The notes beneath the pieces are model-generated. The model did not search any database. It saw nothing but the letters and a program-made list of their open reading frames with translations, and was not told the origin of the DNA. This document shows, one piece after another, positions 1-8,788 of a stretch of DNA of 64,000 nucleotides (positions within the stretch are counted from its first letter, which is position 1; each line of letters begins with the position of its first letter). Made by a program: the position numbers and the translations under genes. The stretch comes from Chloroflexota bacterium (lineage in GTDB: Bacteria > Chloroflexota > Chloroflexia > QHBQ01 > JADMIH01), in assembly GCA_015478675.1 (NCBI GenBank), contig JADMIH010000001.1, positions 14,371-78,370 on the forward strand, read 5' to 3'.

Positions 1-529
1 CCGCTCCGGTGGCATTGATCGCTATCTTCTTGCCTTTGAGGTCGGCAACAGTTTTGAACTCACCGGCCCGCTTGGCGCTAATCACCAGGGGAGTGGTATC
101 AGGAGGGCGCTCGCTGTGCATGGGGGCGACTATAGTAAACTTTACGCCGCGATTCGCAGCATTGAGCAGCCCTGCCCCCGCGCCGCCGACAGCCGCGTCA
201 AAGTTACCGGCGGCAAGCTGCACCACGGAGTCGCTGCCGCCCTGCACAGGCGTCATAACGACGTTCAAGTTCTCGTCCCTGAAATAGCCGCGCTCCTGCG
301 CTACAAAAAGAGGGGCGAATATCATGACGGGCACGTAGCCCAGGCGGATCGTCACGGGTGGGCCTGAGGGAGTACTACCCGCAGGAGGCACCGACGCCTG
401 GGGAGGCACGCCTCCGGTAGCCGTCGGCGAGAGAGGCGTCGCGGTCTGCACCGGGCCGCACCCTGCTAGCCCTACCAACACCGCAAAGGCGGCGACCAAC
501 CGAAGATGTCGTTGTACTATAAGCCTCAT
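1..529 (-). CDS. ABC transporter substrate-binding lipoprotein, NMT1/SsuA-like (3' end outside window)
   Basis: Reading leftwards from the ATG at 529, the frame stays open to the window edge, so only about 176 N-terminal residues are present. The protein starts with a short positively charged stretch, a hydrophobic segment and a lipobox (VGLAGC), then a Pro/Thr-rich linker, so it should be an exported lipoprotein tethered to the membrane. It continues with IRLGYVPVMIFAPLFVAQERG and EGGSD-like ligand-loop sequence (VQGGSDSVVQLAAGNFDAAV) typical of periplasmic-binding proteins of the NMT1/THI5/SsuA/TauA group, which bind nitrate, sulfonates, pyrimidine precursors or similar small molecules. A good Shine-Dalgarno (AAGGAAGGTG) precedes the ATG. 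The substrate cannot be deduced; permease and ATPase genes would be expected to the left of the window. Confidence 0.85.
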   Translation of the reverse strand, partial: MRLIVQRHLRLVAAFAVLVGLAGCGPVQTATPLSPTATGGVPPQASVPPAGSTPSGPPVTIRLGYVPVMIFAPLFVAQERGYFRDENLNVVMTPVQGGSDSVVQLAAGNFDAAVGGAGAGLLNAANRGVKFTIVAPMHSERPPDTTPLVISAKRAGEFKTVADLKGKKIAINATGA

Positions 530-699
530 TAATTCACCTTCCTTTGCAATTACATTAACCCACTAGATTGTACCAAATATCACAATATTAGGGAAGGTGT
601 ATCAGGACGTCGCGCTATTTGGGTGCCAGGCTGCCTGTGCCTCAACAGGTGCAGCCAGGTGCGGACCAGGGCCCTGTTATAGGCTGTCACGCATACGAG

Positions 700-1308
700 C
701 TACAGATCGGGCTGGGTAATGTGAAGCTGCCGAGCTAGCTCATCAGTCAGGGCGATGGTATGGACTTCACCACCGGCGCGCGTCAGGATATCCGCCGCCG
801 CCTCGCTCCAGAAACGGGCAACCGCCACTATCACCATAGATGCACCTGGCTTGAGGGCGCTAGCGAACTCCGCCAGCCGTTGGTCGGACATTCCCGCATC
901 GCTGCCTGCGGCGGCGGCGGCACCGACAGCCGCGCCCGCCGCACCGCCAATCACCAGCCCTAAAGGGCCGCCTATCATACCGAGGATCACACCGATGCCG
1001 GCTCCCAGTATTGCGCCCACACGACCGGGCCAATCCAACTCATCTTTGATGTGCAAATTGTTGCCTTCGTCGCGATTCACGACTGCGGCATCAACGAGCA
1101 AGATCGGCTCTACCCTCTCAGCCTCTTTAAGCGCCTTGAACGCCGCGTCAGCTGAGGCCTCGTCAGTAAATGTGGCGATAATCAGCTCTAACGACGCATC
1201 AATCGCAGGGTCGCCGGTTGGACCGGGCAGGGGTGTTTCCTCTGTGCCGCCGCTTTGCATCGGCTCATCTGTTGGCTTTGTCGGGTTCACATCTATAGCT
1301 TGATCCAT
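700..1308 (-). CDS. DUF1269-family protein with glycine-rich membrane segment
   Basis: About 202 residues. An acidic, Pro/Thr-rich N-terminus is followed by LIIATFTDEASADAAFKALK, then a central Gly/Ala zipper-like hydrophobic stretch (AILGAGIGVILGMIGGPLGL...AAGAAVGAAAAAG) and a C-terminal domain (LAEFASALKPGASMVIVAV). This arrangement matches DUF1269 (general-stress/membrane protein) sequences; the molecular role is unknown. I chose the ATG at 1308 (MDQAIDV) because AAGGAAA lies at the right distance; a longer reading from 1443 would run through the mapped promoter (1372-1400) and is unlikely. Confidence 0.75.
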   Translation of the reverse strand: MDQAIDVNPTKPTDEPMQSGGTEETPLPGPTGDPAIDASLELIIATFTDEASADAAFKALKEAERVEPILLVDAAVVNRDEGNNLHIKDELDWPGRVGAILGAGIGVILGMIGGPLGLVIGGAAGAAVGAAAAAGSDAGMSDQRLAEFASALKPGASMVIVAVARFWSEAAADILTRAGGEVHTIALTDELARQLHITQPDL

Positions 1309-1371
1309 CTTTGTTTCCTTCCTGGCAGCGAAGCGCTGTGGTCGCGACATGAGATAGCGCCGTCGCACGGT

Positions 1372-1400
1372 AGTGTAGCAGGTCGCATAGCCCCGGTCAA
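1372..1400 (-). promoter_or_regulatory. Predicted sigma-70 promoter of the DUF1269 gene
   Basis: On the minus strand TTGACC (1395-1400) and TACACT (1372-1377) are separated by 17 bp, and the start codon lies about 60 bp downstream. The left end of a GTAAGCGTTCAG-type repeat begins 15 bp upstream of the -35 hexamer. No regulator site is evident. Confidence 0.5.
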
Positions 1401-1415
1401 GTAGAGCAGAGCCGG

Positions 1416-1640
1416 GTAAGCGTTCAGATTTAGGGTGGAGCAATCTTCTTGGGGTATCTGTACGCCCTCACCTGCCCTCACCCCCAACGCACCCTCACCC
1501 CATGCCCCTCTCCCACAAGGGGAGAAGGGGCTTTACTTTGGGGACAACCCTCTGACCCCGTCAGGGGCTTGGCCATGGCACTCAGCATGCACAAAGCCCC
1601 TTCTCCCTTCAAGGAGAGGGGCTTTCTGCGCGGTGACTAT
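1416..1640. repeat. MITE-like repeat, copy A (right end lost)
   Basis: The left terminus GTAAGCGTTCAGATTTAGGG is identical over its first 25 bases to that of the copy at 25781, and the next 20 bases are nearly so. The interior has the CCCCTCTCCC...GGGGAGAAGGGG palindromes seen in the other copies. No matching right terminus or 8-bp duplication is found before the MerR stop codon at 1653, so this copy seems truncated or diverged on the right; the end coordinate is approximate. Non-coding. Confidence 0.75.
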
Positions 1641-1652
1641 CAGGGATGCAGC

Positions 1653-2486
1653 TCACGAGTCCGCCTTGCGCTGGCGATAAACTTCGAGCACCTGTCCAAG
1701 CCATGCCAGTTGCTCCTTGTTGTAGGGTGACTGGAAGGGCTTCTGAGCGTCCGGGAGCTTGTCGTAGTTGTGCCACCACTGGTTCAGGCCGCTGCTTATC
1801 TCCTGATCGCCGCCTGTGAAGGCAGCAATGAGGGTGCTGTAGCGTGCCGCAAGCTCCTGCGCTTCCTCGCCCCCTGGGTTAGCGTTTGCCGCGGCGAGCC
1901 GCGTGATGTCTGCGTTTACTGCGTCCCACTGCACGGTGATGGCCTCCTGGTCGGCTTCGCTCCACCCGCCGCGCGCCTCAAGCCGCTCACGAAGGCGACC
2001 CTGAGCTTCGTCGCTGTACGACTGCTCCGACAGGTTTTGCATCTGTCGTAGCTGTTCCGGTGTGAAGTATTTCTTGACCCATTCTTTGTTTTGTTCCATT
2101 TGTATAGCCTGAATCACTCTCACAAGCGAATCCCAATCGCACAGGCCGCTTTGTAGCATCTTCTCAGTTGCGTCAATCGCCTGGATAATGCTGTCAAGCT
2201 GGAGCCGCTTGGCCCGCATCATCTCCTTTTGCTGCGCCAGCACCTCATCGAGGCTACGCGGGTGGACACGAAGCAAAGCCTTGATCTCGTCCAGGGATAA
2301 CCCCAGGAACTTCAAAGCCAGGATTTGTTGCAGGCTCGCCAGGTCCTCATCCGTGTACAGGCGATAGCCCACCTCGCTGTATCGAGAGGGCGCTAGCAAA
2401 CCCTCCTGATCGTAATAGCGTAGCGTGCGTATCGAAACTGCGGCCTTGCGCGCAAACTGCCCGGTGCGATAATAATGTTGATCCAA
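1653..2486 (-). CDS. MerR-family regulator with TipAS-like ligand domain
   Basis: 277 residues. The first ~75 residues are a MerR winged helix-turn-helix (YYRTGQFARKAAVSIRTLRYYDQEGLL, then GYRLYTDEDLASLQQILALK), followed by a dimerisation helix and a C-terminal ~140-residue helical domain (WVKKYFTPEQLRQMQ...WWHNYDKLPDAQKPFQ) matching the antibiotic-recognition domain of TipA-type regulators, which bind thiopeptide-like or other bulky drugs. The start is TTG at 2486, preceded by an ideal AAAGGAGG seven bases away. It lies just downstream of the RND exporter but behind a strong terminator and has its own promoter with a MerR-type 19-bp spacer, so it is probably autoregulated and may also control the exporter (inference). 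Confidence 0.9.
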   Translation of the reverse strand: MDQHYYRTGQFARKAAVSIRTLRYYDQEGLLAPSRYSEVGYRLYTDEDLASLQQILALKFLGLSLDEIKALLRVHPRSLDEVLAQQKEMMRAKRLQLDSIIQAIDATEKMLQSGLCDWDSLVRVIQAIQMEQNKEWVKKYFTPEQLRQMQNLSEQSYSDEAQGRLRERLEARGGWSEADQEAITVQWDAVNADITRLAAANANPGGEEAQELAARYSTLIAAFTGGDQEISSGLNQWWHNYDKLPDAQKPFQSPYNKEQLAWLGQVLEVYRQRKADS

Positions 2487-2507
2487 GCTCTACCTCCTTT
2501 CGACACC

Positions 2508-2538
2508 ACTATAAAGGGTGACGTAACGTTAGAGTCAA
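2508..2538 (-). promoter_or_regulatory. MerR-type promoter/operator with 19-bp spacer
   Basis: On the minus strand TTGACT (2533-2538) and TATAGT (2508-2513) are 19 bp apart, the over-long spacing characteristic of promoters that MerR proteins untwist. The spacer holds a partial dyad centred on TAACGTTA with outer TGAC/GTCA. It drives the regulator starting at 2486. Confidence 0.65.
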
Positions 2539-2547
2539 TACTTTTAC

Positions 2548-2606
2548 GGCCAATATACAAAAATAGAGGTCGTGTCAACTACGACCTCTATTTTTGTATA
2601 TTGGCC
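2548..2606 (-). terminator. Long perfect hairpin terminator of the RND gene
   Basis: Two perfectly complementary 26-base arms (2548-2573 and 2581-2606) enclose a 7-base loop. The arms contain A5 on the left and T5 on the right, so it can act in both directions. It sits directly after the RND stop codon (2617) and upstream of the MerR promoter, insulating the two transcription units. Confidence 0.8.
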
Positions 2607-2616
2607 TTGTGCCAGG

Positions 2617-5600
2617 CTAAACTCCCGCAGGCTCGGGCCGGCTGGGGGCTAGCTTGTCAAGCTCCTCATTGTGCCCTTTGCCGTTGCGGTGCTCGCTTGC
2701 TATCTCTGTAACGTCCATAACCTTGTTGCCGCCCAGCCGCCGGCGCACGCTGTCGAGAAGGCTGTAGACTACGGGCACCACGATCAGCGTCAGGAAAGTG
2801 CTGGTAAAGAGGCCGCCAACTACTACGGTGCCAAGCTCCGCCGCGATAATCGAGCCTTCGCTGAAGCCAAGCGCAAGGGGCATGAGGGCTATAATCGTGG
2901 CGATGGCCGTCATAATGATAGGGCGCACGCGGGTTCGCCCGCCCTGGATCAGAGCGTCATGAGTGCTGTAGCCTCTGCGTTCATACTGTTCTACGAGGTC
3001 GAGGAGGACGATAGCATTGGTGACCACTATCCCCACCAACATCAGTATGCCTATCATTGCCGAGACGCCGAGCGGCCTGCCCGTGACGTAGAGAGCCACT
3101 ATCGAACCTATGGCCGCCAGTGGCAGCGAGAACATGATCACGAAGGGCGTTGATAGCGAGCCGAATGTCACCACCATCACCAGGTAGACGAGCACTACGG
3201 CGATTATCAGGGCGGTGATTAGCTGCTGGAAGGAGTCTGTAATCTCCTGCGTGACCCCTGCGCTACCCAGCTTTACCCCCGGGGGTAAGGGAACCTGGTC
3301 TATGGCCTTCTGCGCGTTGGCGGCTACACCCGATGTGTTGTCGGAGTTGATAGTGCCCTGTACAGTAACTGATCGCTGCTGATTGATTCGGTTGATAGAT
3401 ACAGGACCGTCAGCTTCAGTTACGCTGGCGACTTCGCTGAGAGCTACAGGGTTGACAGTGCCCACCTTGATCGACTTTATCGCGCTAAGATTGTTCAAGG
3501 TGTTCTGGTCGTATGTGGCTTCTACATCGTAGTTCCTGCCGCCGATAGTGATGTTAGTCACCTTCTGGCTGGTGAGGAGGCTGCGCACCTGGCTGGCTAT
3601 CTGAATAGTGGTGCTGCCATGCTCCAGGGCCTTCGCAGGGTCTACATCCACGCGGATCTCGGGCTTGGCGCGTGCTGCATCGCTTGTTATATTCACCAGG
3701 TTGGGCACGCTTTTGAGCTTAGCTACCATCTGGTCGCTTGCCTTGACTACGTTGTCATAGTTGTCGCCGGAAACAATTATCGAGTAGCCGCTGCTGTTTG
3801 GCCCACCGCCCGATCCTGGGGTCACTGTGTAGTCGTCAATGCCCAGCGATTTAGAGTTAGAGGAGATAAGGTTGCGCAGCCAGTCGGCTTCTGCCCTTAC
3901 ATCTGCATCTTTGGCAAGCGTTACTGTCATCTTGGCAACGCTGTCGCTGCCGACGCTGCCGAAGCCTGTTTGCGCCTGCCGCGTGTCGGAGCCTATAGTT
4001 GTTTGGTAGTTGAGGACGCCGGGGTGCTTTTGTATCTCAGTCTCTAGGGCCATGGAGGCTTTGTCGGTGGTCTTCAGGTCGGTGCCGGGCTTCATCGTGA
4101 CTTCGGCATTGAGCACTTTATCGCTACCGAAGTTGATGAAAGTGACCGGTATCAGGCCTGTGAGAGCGAGACTACCCGCGAATAGGAGCAGCGCCACGCC
4201 GAGCGTAGCCAGCTTGGTCCAGCGTTTACTCAGCGCCCAGGTAATAAGGGGAGTGTAAAGTCGCTGCACAAAGGTGTCGCGCTCCGCACGCACACCATGC
4301 TTGCTGGGTGTGCGAGCTGTAGAAACGGCCAGAGGCTCGGCGCTCCGGCCTTTGTAGACGGGGAGCAGCGGCGAGGTGCGTAGCGCCTTTGTTTCTATCG
4401 CTCCCTCGTCCGCTTTGCGACGCTCTTTCACCACGCCCGTCTTGAGGAGCAGTACAGCCAGTACAGGAATAACAGTAAGCGCAACGATGAGTGAGGCAAG
4501 GAGCGATACCGTGACGGCTATAGCGAATGGGCGAAAGAACTCGCTCACCAGCCCCGCGATAAAGCCGAGGGGGAGGAAGACACAAACAGTAGTAATGGTT
4601 GAGGCTGTGATGGCGGTGGCGACCTCTTTGGTGCCGTTGTACGCCGCATCGCGCAGAGGCTCACCATTCTGAAAGTGGTGCCTGTAGATATTTTCGAGCA
4701 CCACGATACTGTCGTCTACCACGCGCCCGATAGCTACCGCGAGGCCCGCCAGGCTCATTATATTGAGTGAGATGCCGAAGACGTTGAGCATGATAAAGGC
4801 TATCAGCACCGACATCGGTATTGACATCGCCGTCACTAAAGTGGACCTGATGCTGCGCAGGAAAAGGAGGATGATTATGATCGCCAGCGCAGCGCCTATC
4901 AACCCTTCGCGGATCAGGCCGTTGAGAGAGTCTGTTATATAAGTCGCCTGGTCAAAGAGCACCACGGCGGAAGTGCCCGGCAGCTGACTCTTCAGCTCAG
5001 CCACTCTTTTGCTGATAGCATCGGCTACCTGCACGGTGTTGGCGTTCTGTGTTTTGTAGGCGATAAGGGCGAGGCTCGGTTCTCCGTTGCTGCGGCTGAT
5101 AGTGGTGCCGCCTGCATCAACCAACGCTACGCCCGCTACATCTCCAAGCTTTAGCGCGGGCTGCGCCTGACTACTGCCCGTTTGTGAGCGACCCTGCGAT
5201 TGAGCGCCACCCCCATTTGCCCCTGATGCGGGTTGTCCAGCTTCGCCGGAGGGCGGGCCACCTGACTGCGCAGCACCCGAAGCGCCGGCGGATGTTGCCG
5301 GGCGCACGACGACATTCTTGAGATCATCTACCGAGTTGAACTGGTTGCCTACGCGTACGGGGATGGCCTGGCCGCCTGTTACTATTTGCCCGGTCGGGAA
5401 GGAGATATTGTTGGCCTGTAGGATGCCGATAATGGAGGAGGCGGTGAGGTTATCCTTCTCCAGCTTCGCCTGGTCGAAGGTGATTGCCACCTGCTTGTCG
5501 CCGCCTCCCGCCACCTCAACCGAGTTGACGCCTGGGATGGCCTTGAGGTCGGGCACCAGGTTATCCTCGATATTGCGCCTGAGTGTCGCCAGCGCATCTG

Positions 5601-6045
5601 CGCTCTGGTCGTTTGTGTTGATTGTATAGGCGAGTACCGGTATATCCTGGAAGCTGAAGCGGCCCACTGTGGGGCGCTGCACCTGGCTCGGCAGGGTAAG
5701 ACCGTTTATGGCATCCTGCACGTTCTGCTGGGTCTTCTCCATGTTGGTGCCGTACTCGTACTCAGCGCTGATGAACGCCAGGCTGTCGTCCGAGCGCGAT
5801 GTGAGATTCTTGAGGTTAGCGGTGCCCGCGATTGCTTTCTCGATAGGCTCTGATACGTCGCGGCGCACGTCGTCAGGTGCGGCTCCAGGATAAACAGCTA
5901 CGACGCTGATAACAGGCAAGTCAATGTTCGGTAGTAGCTCGCTCTTGAGCTGCGTAGCCGAGTAGATTCCCCCCGCGAGGACGAAAAGCATCAACATGAT
6001 GACAATCGAAACTCTACGGAGCGAAAAACGTGTGAGTAGATGCAT
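2617..6045 (-). CDS. RND-family efflux transporter (AcrB/SwrC-like)
   Basis: 1142 residues, a full-length inner-membrane RND pump. Visible features: N-terminal TM1 (SIVIMLMLFVLAGGIYSATQ), porter segment with ELLPNIDLPVISV, a second membrane block (~residues 380-545) holding GRVVDDSIVVLENIYRHH with the paired aspartates of the proton relay, a long hydrophilic linker (~545-610), a second porter half and a final membrane block (~910-1110). Residues ~255-305 are a Gly/Ser/Gln/Pro-rich insertion absent from AcrB. AGGAGG lies 10 bases before the ATG. No membrane-fusion protein or outer-membrane channel gene is next to it, as with SwrC-type pumps of Gram-positives; substrates (drugs, lipids, surfactants) are unknown. 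Confidence 0.92.
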   Translation of the reverse strand: MHLLTRFSLRRVSIVIMLMLFVLAGGIYSATQLKSELLPNIDLPVISVVAVYPGAAPDDVRRDVSEPIEKAIAGTANLKNLTSRSDDSLAFISAEYEYGTNMEKTQQNVQDAINGLTLPSQVQRPTVGRFSFQDIPVLAYTINTNDQSADALATLRRNIEDNLVPDLKAIPGVNSVEVAGGGDKQVAITFDQAKLEKDNLTASSIIGILQANNISFPTGQIVTGGQAIPVRVGNQFNSVDDLKNVVVRPATSAGASGAAQSGGPPSGEAGQPASGANGGGAQSQGRSQTGSSQAQPALKLGDVAGVALVDAGGTTISRSNGEPSLALIAYKTQNANTVQVADAISKRVAELKSQLPGTSAVVLFDQATYITDSLNGLIREGLIGAALAIIIILLFLRSIRSTLVTAMSIPMSVLIAFIMLNVFGISLNIMSLAGLAVAIGRVVDDSIVVLENIYRHHFQNGEPLRDAAYNGTKEVATAITASTITTVCVFLPLGFIAGLVSEFFRPFAIAVTVSLLASLIVALTVIPVLAVLLLKTGVVKERRKADEGAIETKALRTSPLLPVYKGRSAEPLAVSTARTPSKHGVRAERDTFVQRLYTPLITWALSKRWTKLATLGVALLLFAGSLALTGLIPVTFINFGSDKVLNAEVTMKPGTDLKTTDKASMALETEIQKHPGVLNYQTTIGSDTRQAQTGFGSVGSDSVAKMTVTLAKDADVRAEADWLRNLISSNSKSLGIDDYTVTPGSGGGPNSSGYSIIVSGDNYDNVVKASDQMVAKLKSVPNLVNITSDAARAKPEIRVDVDPAKALEHGSTTIQIASQVRSLLTSQKVTNITIGGRNYDVEATYDQNTLNNLSAIKSIKVGTVNPVALSEVASVTEADGPVSINRINQQRSVTVQGTINSDNTSGVAANAQKAIDQVPLPPGVKLGSAGVTQEITDSFQQLITALIIAVVLVYLVMVVTFGSLSTPFVIMFSLPLAAIGSIVALYVTGRPLGVSAMIGILMLVGIVVTNAIVLLDLVEQYERRGYSTHDALIQGGRTRVRPIIMTAIATIIALMPLALGFSEGSIIAAELGTVVVGGLFTSTFLTLIVVPVVYSLLDSVRRRLGGNKVMDVTEIASEHRNGKGHNEELDKLAPSRPEPAGV

Positions 6046-6301
6046 TTAGCTGATTCCTCCTGATGACATTACGCATCCTTGAGGCACGTGGTTTCACTAC
6101 TACCTGTGCCCTTTCCTCAATTTATGTACATTAATTCACAAAGCAATCCGAATAATTGTACCGGAAACTTTTGCCCGCCGCAATAGGGAGAGCGAACTAG
6201 TAATGCTCGGACGAAAGTCCCATCGTGGGGAAGATGGTAGAGATTAGATGAAAACAAACGCGTGTGGGGAGGGGTTGAGGTGAGGGCAAACCGCGAAGGC
6301 A

Positions 6302-6778
6302 CTATGAGCTGATCAGGCGAGAGCCAGCCGCAACAACTATTCCATCCTCCAGCAGCCCTGCCAGCACATTGGGGATGTGCAGCTTGCTTGTAGATCGGGT
6401 GCGTAGCTGGAAGCTCAAGAGTGTGGACGCCAAGGCGGTTATTACGCCGGTTGCCGCGCCTGCTAAGGGCTGCTCTCCTTCGTTGATGAAGATGACGGCG
6501 CCTACGAGTGCGCCTGAAGCTGCCCTTCCAACCAACGGCCCTATGTCGGTGCGGTCGGCTACGAATGGCAACTTATCTGCTATTATTTCTCCTACTGCTG
6601 CCAGGCCTAGCAGGGCGCTGACACGCTCATCCCCCAGCGGGGAGAAGATCGTGCCGCCTAGCTTCTTATTACGACCGTGTGAGAGGTAGTAGCTTAGAAA
6701 GGCAGGGGCCGACACGCCTCGCAGACCGGCGAGTGCGCTCAATCCTATGGCACGCTTATACATATCTCTTTGGCTCAA
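6302..6778 (-). CDS. DUF4126-type integral membrane protein
   Basis: 158 residues, mostly hydrophobic with about four membrane segments. GLSALAGLRGVSAPAFLSYY near the N-terminus and a Gly-rich GRAASGALVGAV segment fit the DUF4126 family of unknown function. The start is probably TTG at 6778, with GGGAGT about eight bases upstream; an in-frame ATG occurs at 6763. Stands alone between the RND gene and topoisomerase IB. Confidence 0.7.
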   Translation of the reverse strand: MSQRDMYKRAIGLSALAGLRGVSAPAFLSYYLSHGRNKKLGGTIFSPLGDERVSALLGLAAVGEIIADKLPFVADRTDIGPLVGRAASGALVGAVIFINEGEQPLAGAATGVITALASTLLSFQLRTRSTSKLHIPNVLAGLLEDGIVVAAGSRLISS

Positions 6779-6862
6779 CTATAGGACTCCCTTTCGTACT
6801 GCGTATTATGTGTTGCGTGAGGGGTTGATGATAAAGAGAGGACAGCCATAATCCCTCACGTT

Positions 6863-7975
6863 TCACGATCCTGTCTCTCTCGTGAGGCGTTGTTGGAGGA
6901 AGACTAACACTGCGGCCTCCTCAGCTGGTAAATCGGCGAGCGAAGTGGTTAGCTCATCTTCAGTACGCTGCTTTAGCGTCTCTAGCAGCGTGCCGTCCAT
7001 GTACGACGCAATCACACCTGGGTGCACATAGCACTTGCGGCATATAGCAGGCGTATTGCCCAACCGCTCGGACACTCTTTCAATTGCTTGCACTACATTC
7101 TTCTTGGCCTGGGTCTGAGAGTCGACCGCCTCAAACTCCTGGAGGGCAAGGGTGGCGAGCACCGTACCCGCCCAGGTTCGGAAATCCTTGGCGGTAAAAT
7201 GCTGCCCTGTTATCTCCTGGAGATAATCATTCACATCTGCCGAGTCGATTGTGTGTCGCTCTTTGTTGTCATCAATATATTGGAAGAGCTCTTGTCCAGG
7301 CAGCTCCTGCTGGCGTTTTATGATATTCGCCAGCCTGCGGTCACGGATGCCTATGGTGTGGTTTTTGCCGCTCTTGCCGCGAAACTTAAAGCGTAGTTTT
7401 GCCCCTTCCACATTAACGTGCCTGTTGCGCATTGTAGTCAGCCCGAAAGAGTGGTTAGTGCGCACATACTCTTCATTACCCACCCGGATCAGCGTTGCTT
7501 CCAGCAGTTTTACTACTGTAGCAAGCACTTTTTCTCGGGGCAAGCCAGGCAGCGCCATGTCATGCTCCAGCCGCTTGCGGATGGCGGGAAGCGCCTGCCC
7601 GAAAGCTACCATTCGCCCGTACTTGGTTTCGTCCCGAACCTCGCGCCAGTGGGGGTGGTAGCGATATTGCTTGCGTCCTTTGGCGTCATAACCTGTAGCC
7701 TGGATATGCCCCTTGGGTGAAGGGCAAATCCAGACGTCGCGCCATGCCGGGGGTATGCCCAGAGATTTGATGCGAGCAAGCTCTTCGGGGTCGTGTATCG
7801 GCTTACCATCAAGGCCGATATAGCTGAAGTTCTTGCCTGCCCGCTTGCGCTTGATGCCGGGTCGCGTGTCGGTGACGTAGCGCAGCCCTGCGGCTTTGGC
7901 CGACGCTATAGGGTCCACTGTAACCTCCGGCAGCTCCGCAACATCTTCTGGTTGGGTATTCTTCTCCTGAGCCAT
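6863..7975 (-). CDS. DNA topoisomerase IB (poxvirus-like)
   Basis: About 370 residues. It has the bacterial/poxviral type IB fold: N-terminal domain with YIGLDGKPI...IPPAWRDVWICPSPKGHIQATGYDAKGRKQYRYHPHW, then the catalytic domain with KFRGKSGK (lysine loop), FRTWAGT (arginine) and a C-terminal tyrosine in CRKCYVHPGVI that would form the 3'-phosphotyrosyl bond. The enzyme relaxes supercoils without ATP. I prefer the ATG at 7975 (MAQEKN); a longer frame from 8050 adds 25 low-complexity residues and neither start has a clear Shine-Dalgarno. Single gene, not in an operon. Confidence 0.92.
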   Translation of the reverse strand: MAQEKNTQPEDVAELPEVTVDPIASAKAAGLRYVTDTRPGIKRKRAGKNFSYIGLDGKPIHDPEELARIKSLGIPPAWRDVWICPSPKGHIQATGYDAKGRKQYRYHPHWREVRDETKYGRMVAFGQALPAIRKRLEHDMALPGLPREKVLATVVKLLEATLIRVGNEEYVRTNHSFGLTTMRNRHVNVEGAKLRFKFRGKSGKNHTIGIRDRRLANIIKRQQELPGQELFQYIDDNKERHTIDSADVNDYLQEITGQHFTAKDFRTWAGTVLATLALQEFEAVDSQTQAKKNVVQAIERVSERLGNTPAICRKCYVHPGVIASYMDGTLLETLKQRTEDELTTSLADLPAEEAAVLVFLQQRLTRETGS

Positions 7976-8174
7976 GCAGATGGCATTGCAATAGCTATGC
8001 CAGGGGTGGGAGGTGAGGTGAGATGTGATAGGGTAAGATGTATAACGCATTGCACTTTGATCTATGCTTCCCAGCAGTCAAGCAACGGTTTATAATAGAC
8101 TGCCTGCTCTGTATGGCGCGTAGGCAACTTATGCTCAGGTGTAGCACGGCTTTATCTCTCCTCTACAGAGGTTT

Positions 8175-8735
8175 ATGACTGATCTGCTTGGCGACGCGAG
8201 GGGAACTGCAAAGGTAACCACAATGGAAAGACATTCTGAAGGGCCGGAGCCGGTAACTACCATGTTCAACTACTCTATTTGGGCGCGAGACCGCGTTCTA
8301 TCTGGAATTGAGACGTTGGACGACGCTCAGCTGCGCGAGGTGCCCGAAAGTGGCGCTTACGGCTCTATACACGATACGCTGGCGCATATGGCAGTCTCTG
8401 AGTGGGTGTGGGTGCAGCGTTGTAGCGGCCAATCGCCTACTAAATTGCCCCGGGGAGAGGACTTTGCAAACTTGCGCGTTCTAATCGATTGGTGGAATGA
8501 AATCCACGCCGAGGCGATGCGCTACCTTTCGGCCCTCACTTCGAGAGACGTGCAACAGGAAGTTACCTACACAGGTCCTGATGGTAAGACGCGCACGCGC
8601 AAGGTTTGGCATATGCTCATGCAGGTGGTGAACCACCAGACCGAGCACCGCAGCCAGCTAGCCTCTATGCTCGGCAGCAAAGGCATTGACGTGCCACAGA
8701 CCGACCTAGTGGTGTATTTGAGCGAGCAGGTGTGA
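8175..8735 (+). CDS. DinB/YfiT-like putative metal-dependent protein
   Basis: 186 residues or fewer. The four-helix DinB fold is indicated by MFNYSIWARDRVLSGIE, the first histidine in IHDTLAHMAVSEWVW and the two histidines in LMQVVNHQTEHRSQL, which form the usual metal-binding triad. Members act in thiol-dependent detoxification or are uncharacterised. Start uncertain: ATG 8175 has only weak AGAGG close by, while ATG 8223 (MERHSEG) has AAAGGT at a better distance. It ends 53 bp before ppdK and may be cotranscribed. Confidence 0.85.
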   Translation: MTDLLGDARGTAKVTTMERHSEGPEPVTTMFNYSIWARDRVLSGIETLDDAQLREVPESGAYGSIHDTLAHMAVSEWVWVQRCSGQSPTKLPRGEDFANLRVLIDWWNEIHAEAMRYLSALTSRDVQQEVTYTGPDGKTRTRKVWHMLMQVVNHQTEHRSQLASMLGSKGIDVPQTDLVVYLSEQV

Positions 8736-8788
8736 CGAAACCGCCGGCGCAAAGTACACCAACTTCATATCGAAGGAGATAAAACGCA

